A stretch of DNA of 64,000 nucleotides from an uncultured Mesorhizobium sp. (GTDB taxonomy: Bacteria > Pseudomonadota > Alphaproteobacteria > Rhizobiales > Rhizobiaceae). The notes under the pieces were generated by a model that did no database searches, had not been told where the DNA came from, and saw only the letters and a list, made by a program, of their open reading frames with translations. Position 1 is the first letter of the stretch. Each line of letters opens with the position of its first letter. The stretch covers positions 38,613 to 102,612 of the forward strand of contig CALFXR010000204.1 of assembly GCA_937958475.1 (NCBI GenBank), written 5' to 3'. Shown here piece after piece: positions 1 to 8,480 of this stretch. Position numbers and translations under genes: made by a program.

Positions 1-1
1 G

Positions 2-64
2 CTCAGGGCGATCGGCGCCCATGCACGCGTCGCCGCCGCGCCATCGACCGCCGCCACGTCTTAA
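2..64 (+). CDS. possible C-terminal tail of a gene that begins before the window
   Basis: An open frame enters from the left edge and stops at TAA (62-64), giving about 20 residues rich in alanine. Third codon positions are mostly G or C, as in the neighbouring genes, which is the only support for it being coding. Nothing in it identifies a family. It could equally be chance open sequence; the bases before position 1 would decide. Confidence 0.25.
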   Translation, partial: LRAIGAHARVAAAPSTAATS

Positions 65-431
65 TGCTCACCGCCACCCGGCGCATGTCGGAACTGGTCG
101 GCATGACCGAGAGCGGCGGCGTGGCGCGGGGCCGTAGTCCGCTGGTTCGGGCAGGCAAGGCCGTTCGGCTGGTCGGCCGCCAGCTGAGTTGCGCCGCTCA
201 ATGCCCCTTTTGCGAGACATCGTCGCGCCCAAGCGGTCGGTCGACCTCGCCGCCGAGCGCCTGGGATGTTCCGGTGGCATGGCGCCCGGTTGGGCAACCG
301 GCGGTGGGCGGTCTCGGTTCCCCCGTGCCGCCGCTTGCTTTTGCACGCCAGTTCGCACAGGTTTTTCCAGGGAGCCGTCTCGGGCGGCGGGAGGATCGGA
401 TGGCGACGCCGCAAGGCATCGGGTTGAAGCC
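65..431. other. 367-base non-coding stretch with a repeat fragment and a hairpin
   Basis: I see no convincing gene here. Frames that run through it, including the upstream extension of the acyltransferase, have arginine- and proline-rich composition typical of GC-rich non-coding DNA. It holds a perfect stem of CCGGTT (286-291) and AACCGG (296-301) with a 4-base loop. Bases 335-354 (TTGCTTTTGCACGCCAGTTC) match 18 of 20 bases at 18123-18142, so this stretch probably contains a degraded copy of the dispersed repeat described there. Confidence 0.5.
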
Positions 432-1847
432 ATGACCAGCGCCATCACCATGCCGTTCTGGATGGTCGCGCTGCTGGTCGCGTTCGCCACGATCGGCATC
501 GTCGACCGCATCTTCGCGCCATCGGTGCGCTGGTTCTTCCGCCGCCGGTTCAACCAGGCGATCGACGAACTCAACCAGCGGCTCGACACGCGCATCCAGC
601 CGTTCCGGCTGACCCGGCGGCAGACGCATATCGACCGCCTGATCTACGACCCGAAGGTGATCGAGGCTGTCGACGCCGAGGCGCGCACCAGCGGCACGCC
701 GCGCGCGGTGGTGATGAAGCGGGCAGAGCGCTACGCCCGCGAGATCGTGCCGGCGTTCTCTGTGACCACCTATTTCGGCTTCGGGACCAAGGCGGCGCGG
801 TGGATCTCGGAATTCGTCTACCGCGTGCGGCTCGGCTATTCCGACGATCAGGCGCTGAAGGCGATCGATCCGGAAGCGACCGTGGTGTTCGTCATGAATC
901 ACCGCTCGAACATGGACTACGTGCTGGTCACCTACATGGCGTCGAGCCGCGCCTCGCTGTCCTACGCGGTCGGCGAGTGGGCGCGGGTCTGGCTGCTGCA
1001 GAGCCTGATCCGCTCGATGGGCGCCTATTTCATCCGGCGAAACTCGGGCGACGAACTCTACCGCAAGGTGCTCGGCCGCTACGTCGCCATGGCGACGCGC
1101 GAGGGCGTCACCCAGGCGGTGTTTCCCGAAGGCGGGCTGACGCGCGACGGGCTCCTGAAGGAGCCGCGGCTCGGCCTGCTCTCCTACATGGTCGCCGGCT
1201 TCGAGCCGCGCTCGTCGCGCGACATCGTCTTCGTGCCGGTTGGCCTCAACTACGACCGCGTCATCGAGGACCGCATCCTCACCGCCAGGGCGGAGAAGGA
1301 AGTCACCGGCCGCGACTTCCGCGTGCGCACCGGTTCGATCCTCGGCTTCGTCTGGAACCTGGTGAAGCTGCGCTGGCAGGGCAAGCTCTACCGCTTCGGC
1401 TATGCCTGCGTCAGCTTCGGCCGGCCGCTGTCCCTCGCCCAATGGCAGCAGGAGAACGGCGTCGACTTCGCGGCGCCCGACCGCGAACGCATGTTCGACG
1501 GGGTGCAGAAGCTCGGCAACGACCTGATCGCGGCGATCGGCGACATCGTACCGGCGCTTCCCGTGGCGCTGGCCGCGCACGTCTTCCTCGAGAACGGCGA
1601 GCGCTGGATGAGCGAGTTCGAGCTGAAATCCGCGGTCTTCGGCGTGATCGCGCGGCTCGAAGGGCAGGGCGCGCATGTGCACATCCCGCGCGCCGACCGC
1701 GACTATGCGGTGAGTTCGGGCCTGCGCATGCTCATCCTGCGCCATCTGGTGGTGGCCAACGACGAATGGCTCTACCGCGCCAATCCCGACGAGCGGCTGC
1801 TTCTTTCCTACTACGCCAATTCGATTGCCCACCTGCTGAAGCGCTGA
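432..1847 (+). CDS. PlsB-like glycerol-3-phosphate acyltransferase, short form
   Basis: A 471-residue PlsC/PlsB-superfamily acyltransferase that would move a fatty acyl group onto glycerol phosphate at the inner membrane, an early step of phospholipid synthesis. Motif I is HRSNMD (residues 157-162), close to the HRS-x-x-D of PlsB and of dihydroxyacetone-phosphate acyltransferases. Motif II follows as GAYFIRR and motif III as FPEGG (231-235). A hydrophobic segment lies within the first 25 residues. It is much shorter than the roughly 800-residue enterobacterial PlsB, so exact substrate is open; a lysophosphatidate acyltransferase role is the alternative. The ATG at 432 was chosen because the open frame reaching back to 189 has no coding character. 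It stands alone. Confidence 0.8.
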   Translation: MTSAITMPFWMVALLVAFATIGIVDRIFAPSVRWFFRRRFNQAIDELNQRLDTRIQPFRLTRRQTHIDRLIYDPKVIEAVDAEARTSGTPRAVVMKRAERYAREIVPAFSVTTYFGFGTKAARWISEFVYRVRLGYSDDQALKAIDPEATVVFVMNHRSNMDYVLVTYMASSRASLSYAVGEWARVWLLQSLIRSMGAYFIRRNSGDELYRKVLGRYVAMATREGVTQAVFPEGGLTRDGLLKEPRLGLLSYMVAGFEPRSSRDIVFVPVGLNYDRVIEDRILTARAEKEVTGRDFRVRTGSILGFVWNLVKLRWQGKLYRFGYACVSFGRPLSLAQWQQENGVDFAAPDRERMFDGVQKLGNDLIAAIGDIVPALPVALAAHVFLENGERWMSEFELKSAVFGVIARLEGQGAHVHIPRADRDYAVSSGLRMLILRHLVVANDEWLYRANPDERLLLSYYANSIAHLLKR

Positions 1848-1926
1848 CGCACGCGCGCGGCGCGAAGGGATCCTCGTCGCGGCGCCGGCCGGCGCGAGAA
1901 GACGCCCCGTTTGCCGCGAGGCCCTG

Positions 1927-1976
1927 TTGACGTCCTCCAAAACTAATGCTATTAGTTTTTATACTAACGGAATTAG
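1927..1976 (+). promoter_or_regulatory. promoter with two matching operators, probable TetR autoregulation site
   Basis: TTGACG (1927-1932) and TATTAG (1950-1955), 17 bases apart, form a good sigma-70-type promoter in front of the hydrolase-TetR pair. A perfect inverted repeat, AAAACTAAT (1939-1947) and ATTAGTTTT (1951-1959) around GCT, covers the -10. A second, shorter copy, CTAAC-GGA-ATTAG (1964-1976), is centred 21 bases, two helical turns, downstream. The sites are AT-rich in GC-rich surroundings. I infer that the TetR regulator encoded two genes on binds both and represses its own operon. Confidence 0.65.
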
Positions 1977-1992
1977 AAAGGAACCCCCCCCG

Positions 1993-2916
1993 ATGTCCAC
2001 CAAGCTCGTTGCCGCCGGCGCTGCGGCCCTCGCCGTCACCGCCGCTGCCATTGCCGCCACCTCCCTCGCGGCCGAAACCAGGAGCCCCGCCATGACCGCC
2101 GCCGCCCCGCACCATCTCGTCCGCCCCGAAGGCAGGATCGCCTATGACGACGCCGGCAAGGGCCCGCTGGTGGTCATGGTGCCCGGCCTCGGCGACCTGC
2201 GCGCCGAATACCGCTTCCTCGCCCCGCGCCTCGTCGAGGCCGGCTACCGGGTCGTCACCGTCGACCTGCGCGGCCACGGCCAGTCGAGCACGGGCTGGGG
2301 CGACTTCACCTCGTCGGCAATCGGCTCGGACGTCGTCGCCCTCGTTGAAGAGCTCGACGCCGGCCCGGCGACGCTGGTCGGCACCTCGATGGGCGCGGCG
2401 GCGGTGGCCTGGGCCGCGGCCGAGAAGCCGGAGGCGGTTTCGGGCGCGGTGCTGATCGGCCCCTTCGTGCGCGACGTGCCGCCGAGCTCGTGGATCGCCG
2501 GGGTCGCCCAGACGGCGATGATCAAGGCCGCGCTGTGGGGGCCGTGGGGCGGCTGGGCCTGGGGCCAGGTCTACGGCACGTTCTACGGCGAGAAGCCGGC
2601 CGACTTCGATGCCTATCGCGACGCCCTCGTGGCGAACCTCGCCGAGGACGGCCGCATGGACGCCCTGCGCGGCATGATCTCGGCGAGCAAGAGGGACGTC
2701 GAGGTGCGGCTCGCCGAGGTGAAGGCATCGGTGCTCGTCGTCATGGGCACGAAGGACCCCGACTTCGCCGACCCGAAGGCGGAGGCCGACACGGTGGCGA
2801 CGCTGCTGCGCGGCCGCGCCGTCATGGTCGAGGGCGCCGGCCACTACCCGCAGGTCGAACAGCCCGACGCCGTGGCGCAGGCCATCCGCGCCTTCGTCGC
2901 CGGGGGCGAGGGCTGA
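1993..2916 (+). CDS. exported alpha/beta-fold hydrolase
   Basis: A 307-residue alpha/beta hydrolase. The first 25-30 residues are an alanine-rich hydrophobic signal sequence, so it probably acts in the periplasm. The core begins with VMVPGLGD (oxyanion region). The nucleophile elbow is GTSMG with its serine, and the catalytic histidine is likely the one in GAGHYP near the C-terminus. Such enzymes cleave esters, lactones or related bonds, and the substrate cannot be read from sequence. The start at 1993 follows the promoter closely; the frame is open further upstream, but that part overlaps the promoter and operators. The stop overlaps the start of the TetR gene, so the two are co-transcribed and the regulator probably senses something linked to this enzyme. 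Confidence 0.85.
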   Translation: MSTKLVAAGAAALAVTAAAIAATSLAAETRSPAMTAAAPHHLVRPEGRIAYDDAGKGPLVVMVPGLGDLRAEYRFLAPRLVEAGYRVVTVDLRGHGQSSTGWGDFTSSAIGSDVVALVEELDAGPATLVGTSMGAAAVAWAAAEKPEAVSGAVLIGPFVRDVPPSSWIAGVAQTAMIKAALWGPWGGWAWGQVYGTFYGEKPADFDAYRDALVANLAEDGRMDALRGMISASKRDVEVRLAEVKASVLVVMGTKDPDFADPKAEADTVATLLRGRAVMVEGAGHYPQVEQPDAVAQAIRAFVAGGEG

Positions 2917-3479
2917 TGGCGCGGGCGGGGCTCGATCGCGAGGCGGTGCTCGCCGCGGCGACCGCCATCGCCGACGCCGAGGGGCTCGACGCCGTGACGC
3001 TCGCCGGCCTGGCGCGCGTGCTCGGCGTCAAGACGCCGTCGCTCTACAACCACGTGCCGAGCCTCGGCGCCCTGCAGCGCGACCTGGCGCTGGCGGGCAT
3101 GCGCGAGGCAAATGCGCGCATGACCCGCGCCGCCGTCGGCCTCGCCCGCGAGGACGCGCTGGTCGCGATCGGGCTGGCCTATCGCGACTTCGCCCGCGAG
3201 CGCCCGGGCCTCTACGCGGCCTCGCTGCGCGCCGCTCCCGCCGGCGACGCCGAGCTGCAGAAGGCCGGCGGCGAGGTGGTCGCCACCGTGCTCGCCGTGT
3301 TGTCGGGCTACGGGCTATCCGGCGACGACGCGCTGCATGCGACGCGCGGCCTGCGCGCGATCATCCACGGGTTCGTCTCGCTGGAAGCCGCCGGCGGCTT
3401 CGGCCTGGCGCTCGATCTCAAGGAGTCGCTGACGCGGCTGCTGAAGGCCTTCGGCAAGGGGCTGGAACGCCTCGCCTGA
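2916..3479 (+). CDS. TetR/AcrR-family transcriptional regulator (WHG-type C-terminus)
   Basis: A 187-residue TetR-family repressor. The N-terminal helix-turn-helix runs from about residue 10 to 55 (ADAEGLDAVTLAGLARVLGV, then the recognition helix with SLYNHV). The C-terminal part resembles the WHG-type ligand domain. The ATG overlaps the hydrolase stop (TGATG), so it sits second in a two-gene operon. The paired palindromes at 1939-1976 in the operon promoter are the obvious binding sites. Ligand unknown. The family assignment is firm; the regulatory link is inference from position. Confidence 0.87.
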   Translation: MARAGLDREAVLAAATAIADAEGLDAVTLAGLARVLGVKTPSLYNHVPSLGALQRDLALAGMREANARMTRAAVGLAREDALVAIGLAYRDFARERPGLYAASLRAAPAGDAELQKAGGEVVATVLAVLSGYGLSGDDALHATRGLRAIIHGFVSLEAAGGFGLALDLKESLTRLLKAFGKGLERLA

Positions 3480-3561
3480 AATACTGGCGCCGTCTGTATT
3501 TCGTCGACTTCTACTTCGGCATTTTTCGGTGTAACTTGAAGAAAAGCGAGGCGGGCGGAAG

Positions 3562-5373
3562 ATGGCGAAGATTTCTTCGGGAAAAACCGGTTCGACGACT
3601 GGCGGTGCCCGCCGGAGGACGCCAAAGGCGTCGGCCGCACCCGAGGCCGCACCCGAAGCGGCTCCGCAGCCTGCGGTCGCCGCGTCGGCCGCCCCCGCCC
3701 CCGCCGCGCGCGCCGCCGACGAGCCGCGCAAGCGCAAGCAGGCCGTGGTGATCGTCCACGGCATGGGCGAACAGAAGCCGCTGGAGACGCTGCGCGGCTT
3801 CGTCGAGACCGTGTGGGGGGCCGCACCGATCCCGCGCGACGAGCCGTCGCCGGACGACGTCTGGCTGGTTCCCGACATGCGCGCCGGCCTGAAGGAACTG
3901 GCGCGGGTGACGACGCGCCGCAACGCCGACGGCGTCGCCACGGACTTCTACGAGCTCTACTGGTCGGATCTGCTGGTCGGCAACACGATGGCGCAGATCA
4001 ACGGCTGGCTGCGCGGCCTGCTACTGCGCTGGCCGCACCAGGTGCCGCGCGAATCCTTCTCCCTGTGGATCGTGCTGTGGGTCCTGGTCGGCGCGATCGT
4101 CGCGCTGGCGGCCTATGTCGGCCTGACCGGCTCGCTGGAGGGACTGTGGAAGCTGATCGGCGAGGCCGAGGTCATCCAGAACGGCTGGACGGCCGCGGCG
4201 AGCGTCGCGGCGGCGGCGGTCGTCTTCCACTTCCTCCGCGGCCGGCTGACGTCGGCGCTGGCGGCGTGGACCAATGCCGACCGCAGGTTCCCCGGCATCT
4301 GGGCGTCGGTCACGCCGCGCCAGGCCTCGGCGAGCACGACGCTCTCGTGGATCGCGGCCGTCGTCGTACCGGTCGGGATCGGCTTCGCCCTCTACTGCTG
4401 GTTCCCGTGGAGCACCCTGGCGACGCCGAAGGCCTGGGCGCTGATCGTCGCCGCCCTGATCGCGGCCGCCCTGTCGGCCTGGGTGGTGCCGGTGTTCGGC
4501 GACGTGGCGCGCTACGTTCGCACCTCGCCGGACGCGGTCTCGGCGCGCGCCGACATCCGCGAGCGCGGCGTCGAGCTGTTGCGCGCCCTGCACGGCAGGA
4601 CCGGCGGCGCGGCCGACCGGCGCTACGACTACGGCGACGAGACCGGCTACGAGCGCATCGTCGTGGTCGGCCACAGCCTCGGCTCGATCGTCGCCTACGA
4701 TGTGCTCCGCCTGTTCTGGGAGGAGCGCGGCCCGACCAGCCGCAACCCGGCGCAGGGCGAGGCGCTGGCGCGGCTGCGCGCGCTCGACGGCCACTGCCGG
4801 TCGCAGGCGGAAAAGGGGACGTTCGACCCGGCGGTATTCCGCACGCTCCAGGGAAAGCTCTCGGCGAGCCTCGCCGAGCAGCCGGGGAGCTGGCGCATCA
4901 CCGACTTCGTCACGCTCGGCTCGCCGCTGACCCATGCCGAGTTCCTGGTCTCGCGCGACCGCGCCGCCTTCGAGGAGCGCAAGGCGGAGCGGCTGTTTCC
5001 GACCTGCCCGCCGATGCTGGAGCCGGGCAAGCTGCCGTCGTTCCTCTATTCGAGCCTGCAATTCGCGCATCACGCGGCGATGTTCTCCGCCATGCGCTGG
5101 ACGAACATCCACGATCCGGGGGCGGTGCCGTTCCTCGGCGACTTCATCAGCGGTCCCTGCCGGCCGAATTTCGGGCCGGGGATCGTCGATATCGCGGTGA
5201 CCATCGACCGCGGCGGGCCGTTCGGCCGGCTGGTGACGCACACCGACTACTGGAACGCGCGCGCTGCCGGAACCGTGTCGGACGCGGAAGGCGAGAAACT
5301 CGGGCTTGCGGGACTGGGCGGCGATCCGAAGGCGCATATCGCCTTGCTGCGCAAGGCGCTGGCGCTGCGGTAG
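3562..5373 (+). CDS. membrane-anchored alpha/beta hydrolase-like protein
   Basis: A 603-residue protein of unusual build. Residues 1-60 are an Ala/Pro/Lys-rich, low-complexity leader without a signal peptide. VVIVHGMGEQ (about 62-71) looks like the first strand and oxyanion loop of an alpha/beta hydrolase. About four hydrophobic membrane segments follow (roughly residues 170-330), and only then comes the nucleophile elbow VVGHSLGS (about 369-376). A histidine-bearing stretch near the C-terminus (VTHTDYW) could supply the third catalytic residue. So membrane helices appear inserted between the two halves of a lipase-like fold. No specific function is assignable. It is the last plus-strand gene before a convergent MFS gene 14 bases away. 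Confidence 0.75.
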   Translation: MAKISSGKTGSTTGGARRRTPKASAAPEAAPEAAPQPAVAASAAPAPAARAADEPRKRKQAVVIVHGMGEQKPLETLRGFVETVWGAAPIPRDEPSPDDVWLVPDMRAGLKELARVTTRRNADGVATDFYELYWSDLLVGNTMAQINGWLRGLLLRWPHQVPRESFSLWIVLWVLVGAIVALAAYVGLTGSLEGLWKLIGEAEVIQNGWTAAASVAAAAVVFHFLRGRLTSALAAWTNADRRFPGIWASVTPRQASASTTLSWIAAVVVPVGIGFALYCWFPWSTLATPKAWALIVAALIAAALSAWVVPVFGDVARYVRTSPDAVSARADIRERGVELLRALHGRTGGAADRRYDYGDETGYERIVVVGHSLGSIVAYDVLRLFWEERGPTSRNPAQGEALARLRALDGHCRSQAEKGTFDPAVFRTLQGKLSASLAEQPGSWRITDFVTLGSPLTHAEFLVSRDRAAFEERKAERLFPTCPPMLEPGKLPSFLYSSLQFAHHAAMFSAMRWTNIHDPGAVPFLGDFISGPCRPNFGPGIVDIAVTIDRGGPFGRLVTHTDYWNARAAGTVSDAEGEKLGLAGLGGDPKAHIALLRKALALR

Positions 5374-5387
5374 GAAGGCACGGCCGC

Positions 5388-6833
5388 CTATCCCTGCGCT
5401 TCAGGCTTCACCCGCGAGGCGCGGACCGCCGCGGCGACGCCGAGGACGGCGAGCGGGATCGGGGCGAGGAAGAGCACCGTCGCGACACCGCGGGCGCTGC
5501 CGGCGCTGAGCCCTTCGGAGAAACCCGCCGCATTGGCGACGATGCCGATCGCCGCCGAGCCCGCGGCATAGCCGATGCGCTGCATGGTCGGCACGGCCGA
5601 CGAGGCGATCGTCTGCTCGCCCGCGGGCGCTGCGGCGACGACGATGCGCGTCACGAACGGCCAGGCGATGCCGAAGCCGCCGCCCTGAAGCACGGCGCAG
5701 AAAAGGATCAGCGGGATCGAACCCGCCGGGACGGCGATGGCGAAACCGGCGCTGCCGGCCGCGATCATCACCGCGCCGCCGACGATGATCGGCCGCTCCC
5801 AGCGCGGCGGGGCGTTGGCCACCAGGATCGACAGGACCGACCAGGCGATCGATTCGGCGGCGATCAGGTAGCCGGTGGTCAGGACCGGGATGCCGTGCAG
5901 GGTAGTGAGCAGCAGCGGGCCGTAGAGCGCGAAGGCGCAGGTCGCCACCGAGAAGGCGGCGACCATGGTCATGCCGCTGCCGACCGGCGTGCGCCAGTCG
6001 AACAGGCGTGACGGGAAGAGCCGCGCCTCGGGCCGCCGTGCATCGAGGGCGAAGAAGGCGGCGAGGCCGGCGAGCCCGGCAAGCAGCAGCAGTGTCGAGC
6101 GCAGGACGGCGATGTCGACCCCCGCGACGGCGATCATCAGGATGCTCGCGGCAAGCACCGCGAGGACGGAGAACGGGAAGGGCGGCAGCCGCCCGGGGCT
6201 GCCGCTCGGCGTGGTCGCGCGCGGGCCGCGGAGAACGAGTACCGTCACCGCCGCCATGACGAGGCCGGACACGGCAAAGATGCCGAAGGCCCAGCGCCAG
6301 GACAGCGCCTGCGAGACCAGGGCGCCGAGCAGGGGCCCGCCGAAGGCGGCGACGCCCCAGACCGCCGACATGACGGCGAACAGCTGCGGCCAGATCGAGC
6401 GGTCGAACAGCCGCTCGACCGAGACGAAGGCGAGCGCCACGAGCGCGCCGCCGCCGAGGCCTTCGAGCAGGCGGCCGGCGAGGAACCAGCCCATCGAGGG
6501 AGCCGTCGCGCAGATCGCGGCGCCGACGGCGTAGAGGAGGGCGGCGACGGACATGTTGGTGCGCAGCGCGACGAAGGAGACGAGCCGCCCCGCGGCGGCG
6601 CCGGCCACGATCGAGCCGAGCTCGTAGATCGCCAGCGACCAGCCGACGAGCTGGACGCCCGAAAGCTCGCCGACCATGGCCGGCATGATGGTGGCGATCA
6701 TCGTTTCGTTGGTGGCGTGGAGCAGGATGCCGAGGCTGACGAAGCAGAAGCGACCGAGGTCGCCCGTGCGCCACAGGACCTTCCAGTCGACCCGCGCGAC
6801 GCGGCCGTCGCCTTCCGTCTTCACGTCGCTCAC
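5388..6833 (-). CDS. MFS transporter, drug:H+ antiporter type
   Basis: A 481-residue major facilitator superfamily carrier of the DHA2/EmrB-like kind, with about 14 hydrophobic segments. Early motifs such as NETMIATIMPAMVGEL and the glycine-rich GRLLEGLGGG match that group. It would export a small organic molecule in exchange for protons. The start is read as GTG at 6833: GGGGA lies seven bases upstream, and an open frame reaching back to 7298 has no membrane character and overlaps the next gene antisense. No regulator adjoins it, so the substrate is unknown. Confidence 0.85.
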   Translation of the reverse strand: MSDVKTEGDGRVARVDWKVLWRTGDLGRFCFVSLGILLHATNETMIATIMPAMVGELSGVQLVGWSLAIYELGSIVAGAAAGRLVSFVALRTNMSVAALLYAVGAAICATAPSMGWFLAGRLLEGLGGGALVALAFVSVERLFDRSIWPQLFAVMSAVWGVAAFGGPLLGALVSQALSWRWAFGIFAVSGLVMAAVTVLVLRGPRATTPSGSPGRLPPFPFSVLAVLAASILMIAVAGVDIAVLRSTLLLLAGLAGLAAFFALDARRPEARLFPSRLFDWRTPVGSGMTMVAAFSVATCAFALYGPLLLTTLHGIPVLTTGYLIAAESIAWSVLSILVANAPPRWERPIIVGGAVMIAAGSAGFAIAVPAGSIPLILFCAVLQGGGFGIAWPFVTRIVVAAAPAGEQTIASSAVPTMQRIGYAAGSAAIGIVANAAGFSEGLSAGSARGVATVLFLAPIPLAVLGVAAAVRASRVKPEAQG

Positions 6834-7107
6834 GGGTGCGTCCCCGCGCAGCGTCCCGAGACCGCCACGCCGTCGATCCTCGCGGCAGTCCGGCTGCTCC
6901 GGCGCGCTCGACAGGCGATCCCGACCCCGGCCGGCAGAGCGCCGACGCCGGTCGTGACTGACGGGACAAGGGTGGCGAGGTCCGCCAGCATCGGGCTCAT
7001 CGTCGAGGGCTACTCCGCGCGGCGCGAAGCTACTATGGACGCGGTTCGAGCGATAGCGGCAGGCTGGGCCGGCGCCCGCGGGGCGCCCGGCGGACGGTGA
7101 GAAACGG

Positions 7108-7956
7108 TCAGGCGCCGCGGGTGCGGGAAAGGCCTTCGGCCGCCGGCTTGTAGGCGGGGTCGAGCTGGGTGGCGCGCGCATAGGACTTCGCCGCGCGGGC
7201 CTTGTCGCCGCGGCGCTCGAAGACGAGCGCCTGGTTCGCCCAGCTCTCGGCGGCGCGGTCGTCCAGCTTGATCGCCGTGTTGAAGTCGGAGAAGGCATTC
7301 TCGTCGTCGTTCAAGGCGATGTAGGAGAGGCCGCGGCCGTTGTAGGGCTCGGGCGAGTCCGGTGCCAGCGAGATCGCGGTCGAGAAGTCCTCGATGGCGA
7401 AGGCGTGCTGGCCCTGGCCCTGATAGATGAGGCCGCGATTGTGGTAGGCGCGCGGATCGGTCGTGTCGAGCTGGATGGCGCGCTGGAAGTCGTCGAAGGC
7501 TTCGCGGACCTTGCCCGCCTTGCGGTAAAGATTGCCGCGCCCGATGTAGGCGGTGTCGTAGTTGGCGTTGATCTGGATGGCGCGGTTGTAGTCGCGCAAT
7601 GCCGCAGGCTGGTCGCCGAGGAAACGCTGGATCAGGGCGCGGTTGGCGTAGGCCTGATAGTAGCTCGGATTGAGCTGGATGGCCTTGTTGAAATCCTGGA
7701 GGGCTTCCTTGTAGCGCCCGCCGCGACCATAGGCCGAACCGCGCGTGTTGTAGGCTTCCGGATCGTTCTGGTTGCGCGCGATCACCGCCGACAGCGAGGA
7801 GATGTTCTCCTCGGAGCCCTGCGCCGCCTCGATCGGGGCGATCTCGCCCATGGGACCGGTCTGGCAGGCGGCCAGCGGGACGACCAGCGCGACGACCAGT
7901 GCCGCGGATGCACTGCGCCACGTGACCTTGCGGCCGCTCTCGCTCACCATGCCCAT
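7108..7956 (-). CDS. tetratricopeptide-repeat lipoprotein
   Basis: A 282-residue protein with a lipoprotein signal: basic start, hydrophobic core and lipobox LAAC, cysteine at about residue 31. Six consecutive TPR units follow (from about residue 65 to 270), each with the family pattern of small residues and a closing alanine-isoleucine-x-leucine. It resembles the alphaproteobacterial TPR lipoproteins related to NlpI, which serve as periplasmic scaffolds; that role is inference. ATG 7956 has GAGAGG four bases upstream; the ATG at 7950 is an alternative. It lies downstream of rpsU but behind a strong terminator, so it has its own promoter. Confidence 0.85.
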   Translation of the reverse strand: MGMVSESGRKVTWRSASAALVVALVVPLAACQTGPMGEIAPIEAAQGSEENISSLSAVIARNQNDPEAYNTRGSAYGRGGRYKEALQDFNKAIQLNPSYYQAYANRALIQRFLGDQPAALRDYNRAIQINANYDTAYIGRGNLYRKAGKVREAFDDFQRAIQLDTTDPRAYHNRGLIYQGQGQHAFAIEDFSTAISLAPDSPEPYNGRGLSYIALNDDENAFSDFNTAIKLDDRAAESWANQALVFERRGDKARAAKSYARATQLDPAYKPAAEGLSRTRGA

Positions 7957-8007
7957 CGATCCTCTCACGTATTGCGTCCGCCCGTCAGTCCCCGCCGTTG
8001 CGGGCCG

Positions 8008-8046
8008 AAAGAAAAAGGTGGCGGCGATTCGGCATCGCGCCACCTT
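8008..8046 (-). terminator. rho-independent terminator of rpsU
   Basis: On the minus strand, a perfect 9-base stem (AAGGTGGCG with CGCCACCTT, plus-strand 8015-8023 and 8038-8046) with a 14-base loop is followed by a run read as TTTTTCTTT. It begins 35 bases after the rpsU stop codon and is the clearest terminator in the window. Confidence 0.85.
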
Positions 8047-8081
8047 CCTGGTAGATTCGGAAAAGGACGAAAACTTGGCGA

Positions 8082-8336
8082 TCAGCGTGCGGGCCGAGCC
8101 GGAGCCGCGGTAGCGGCCGGGCGGGCGCCGGGCAGCAGGCCTTCGCGCTGGGCGCGCTTGCGGGCCAGCTTGCGGGCGCGACGAACGGCCTCGGCCTTCT
8201 CGCGGGCGCGCTTCTCGGAGGGCTTCTCGTAGTGTCCGCGCATCTTCATTTCGCGGAAAATGCCCTCGCGCTGCATCTTCTTCTTGAGAGCGCGAAGTGC
8301 CTGGTCAACATTGTTGTCGCGGACGAGTACCTGCAC
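8082..8336 (-). CDS. rpsU: 30S ribosomal protein bS21
   Basis: An 84-residue bS21. The core MQVLVRDNNVDQALRALKKK and the following basic stretch are typical, and the C-terminus has the Ala/Arg/Pro-rich tail seen in alphaproteobacteria. It binds the small subunit near the 3' end of 16S rRNA and helps initiation. The start codon is GTG with AGGA six bases upstream. A 9-base-stem hairpin lies 35 bases upstream in the presumed leader and a terminator follows the gene, so it is probably expressed alone. Confidence 0.96.
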   Translation of the reverse strand: MQVLVRDNNVDQALRALKKKMQREGIFREMKMRGHYEKPSEKRAREKAEAVRRARKLARKRAQREGLLPGARPAATAAPARPAR

Positions 8337-8370
8337 GTGTTTTCCTGTTCTTTTCCGTTAGGATTCAAGA

Positions 8371-8396
8371 AGCAAACGGCCGATAACCCGTTTGCT
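8371..8396 (-). terminator. hairpin between the HerA-like gene and rpsU
   Basis: AGCAAACGG (8371-8379) and CCGTTTGCT (8388-8396) form a perfect 9-base stem. On the minus strand it is followed by the moderately T-rich TTCTTGAATCC. It may end the upstream ATPase transcript, or be a structured leader of rpsU 35 bases before its GTG. The sequence alone does not choose. Confidence 0.5.
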
Positions 8397-8480
8397 CCGC
8401 GCCGGCCGGCGACGCGAATTGGCAGGCCCTTTAGCAGAATGGGCCCCGGATGTCGAGAGGATGGCTCCGGATTCGCGTTG

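Noticed and set aside
189..431. Upstream extension of the acyltransferase to an earlier ATG
   Set aside because: The 81 extra residues have no membrane or domain character and cover the repeat-bearing gap.
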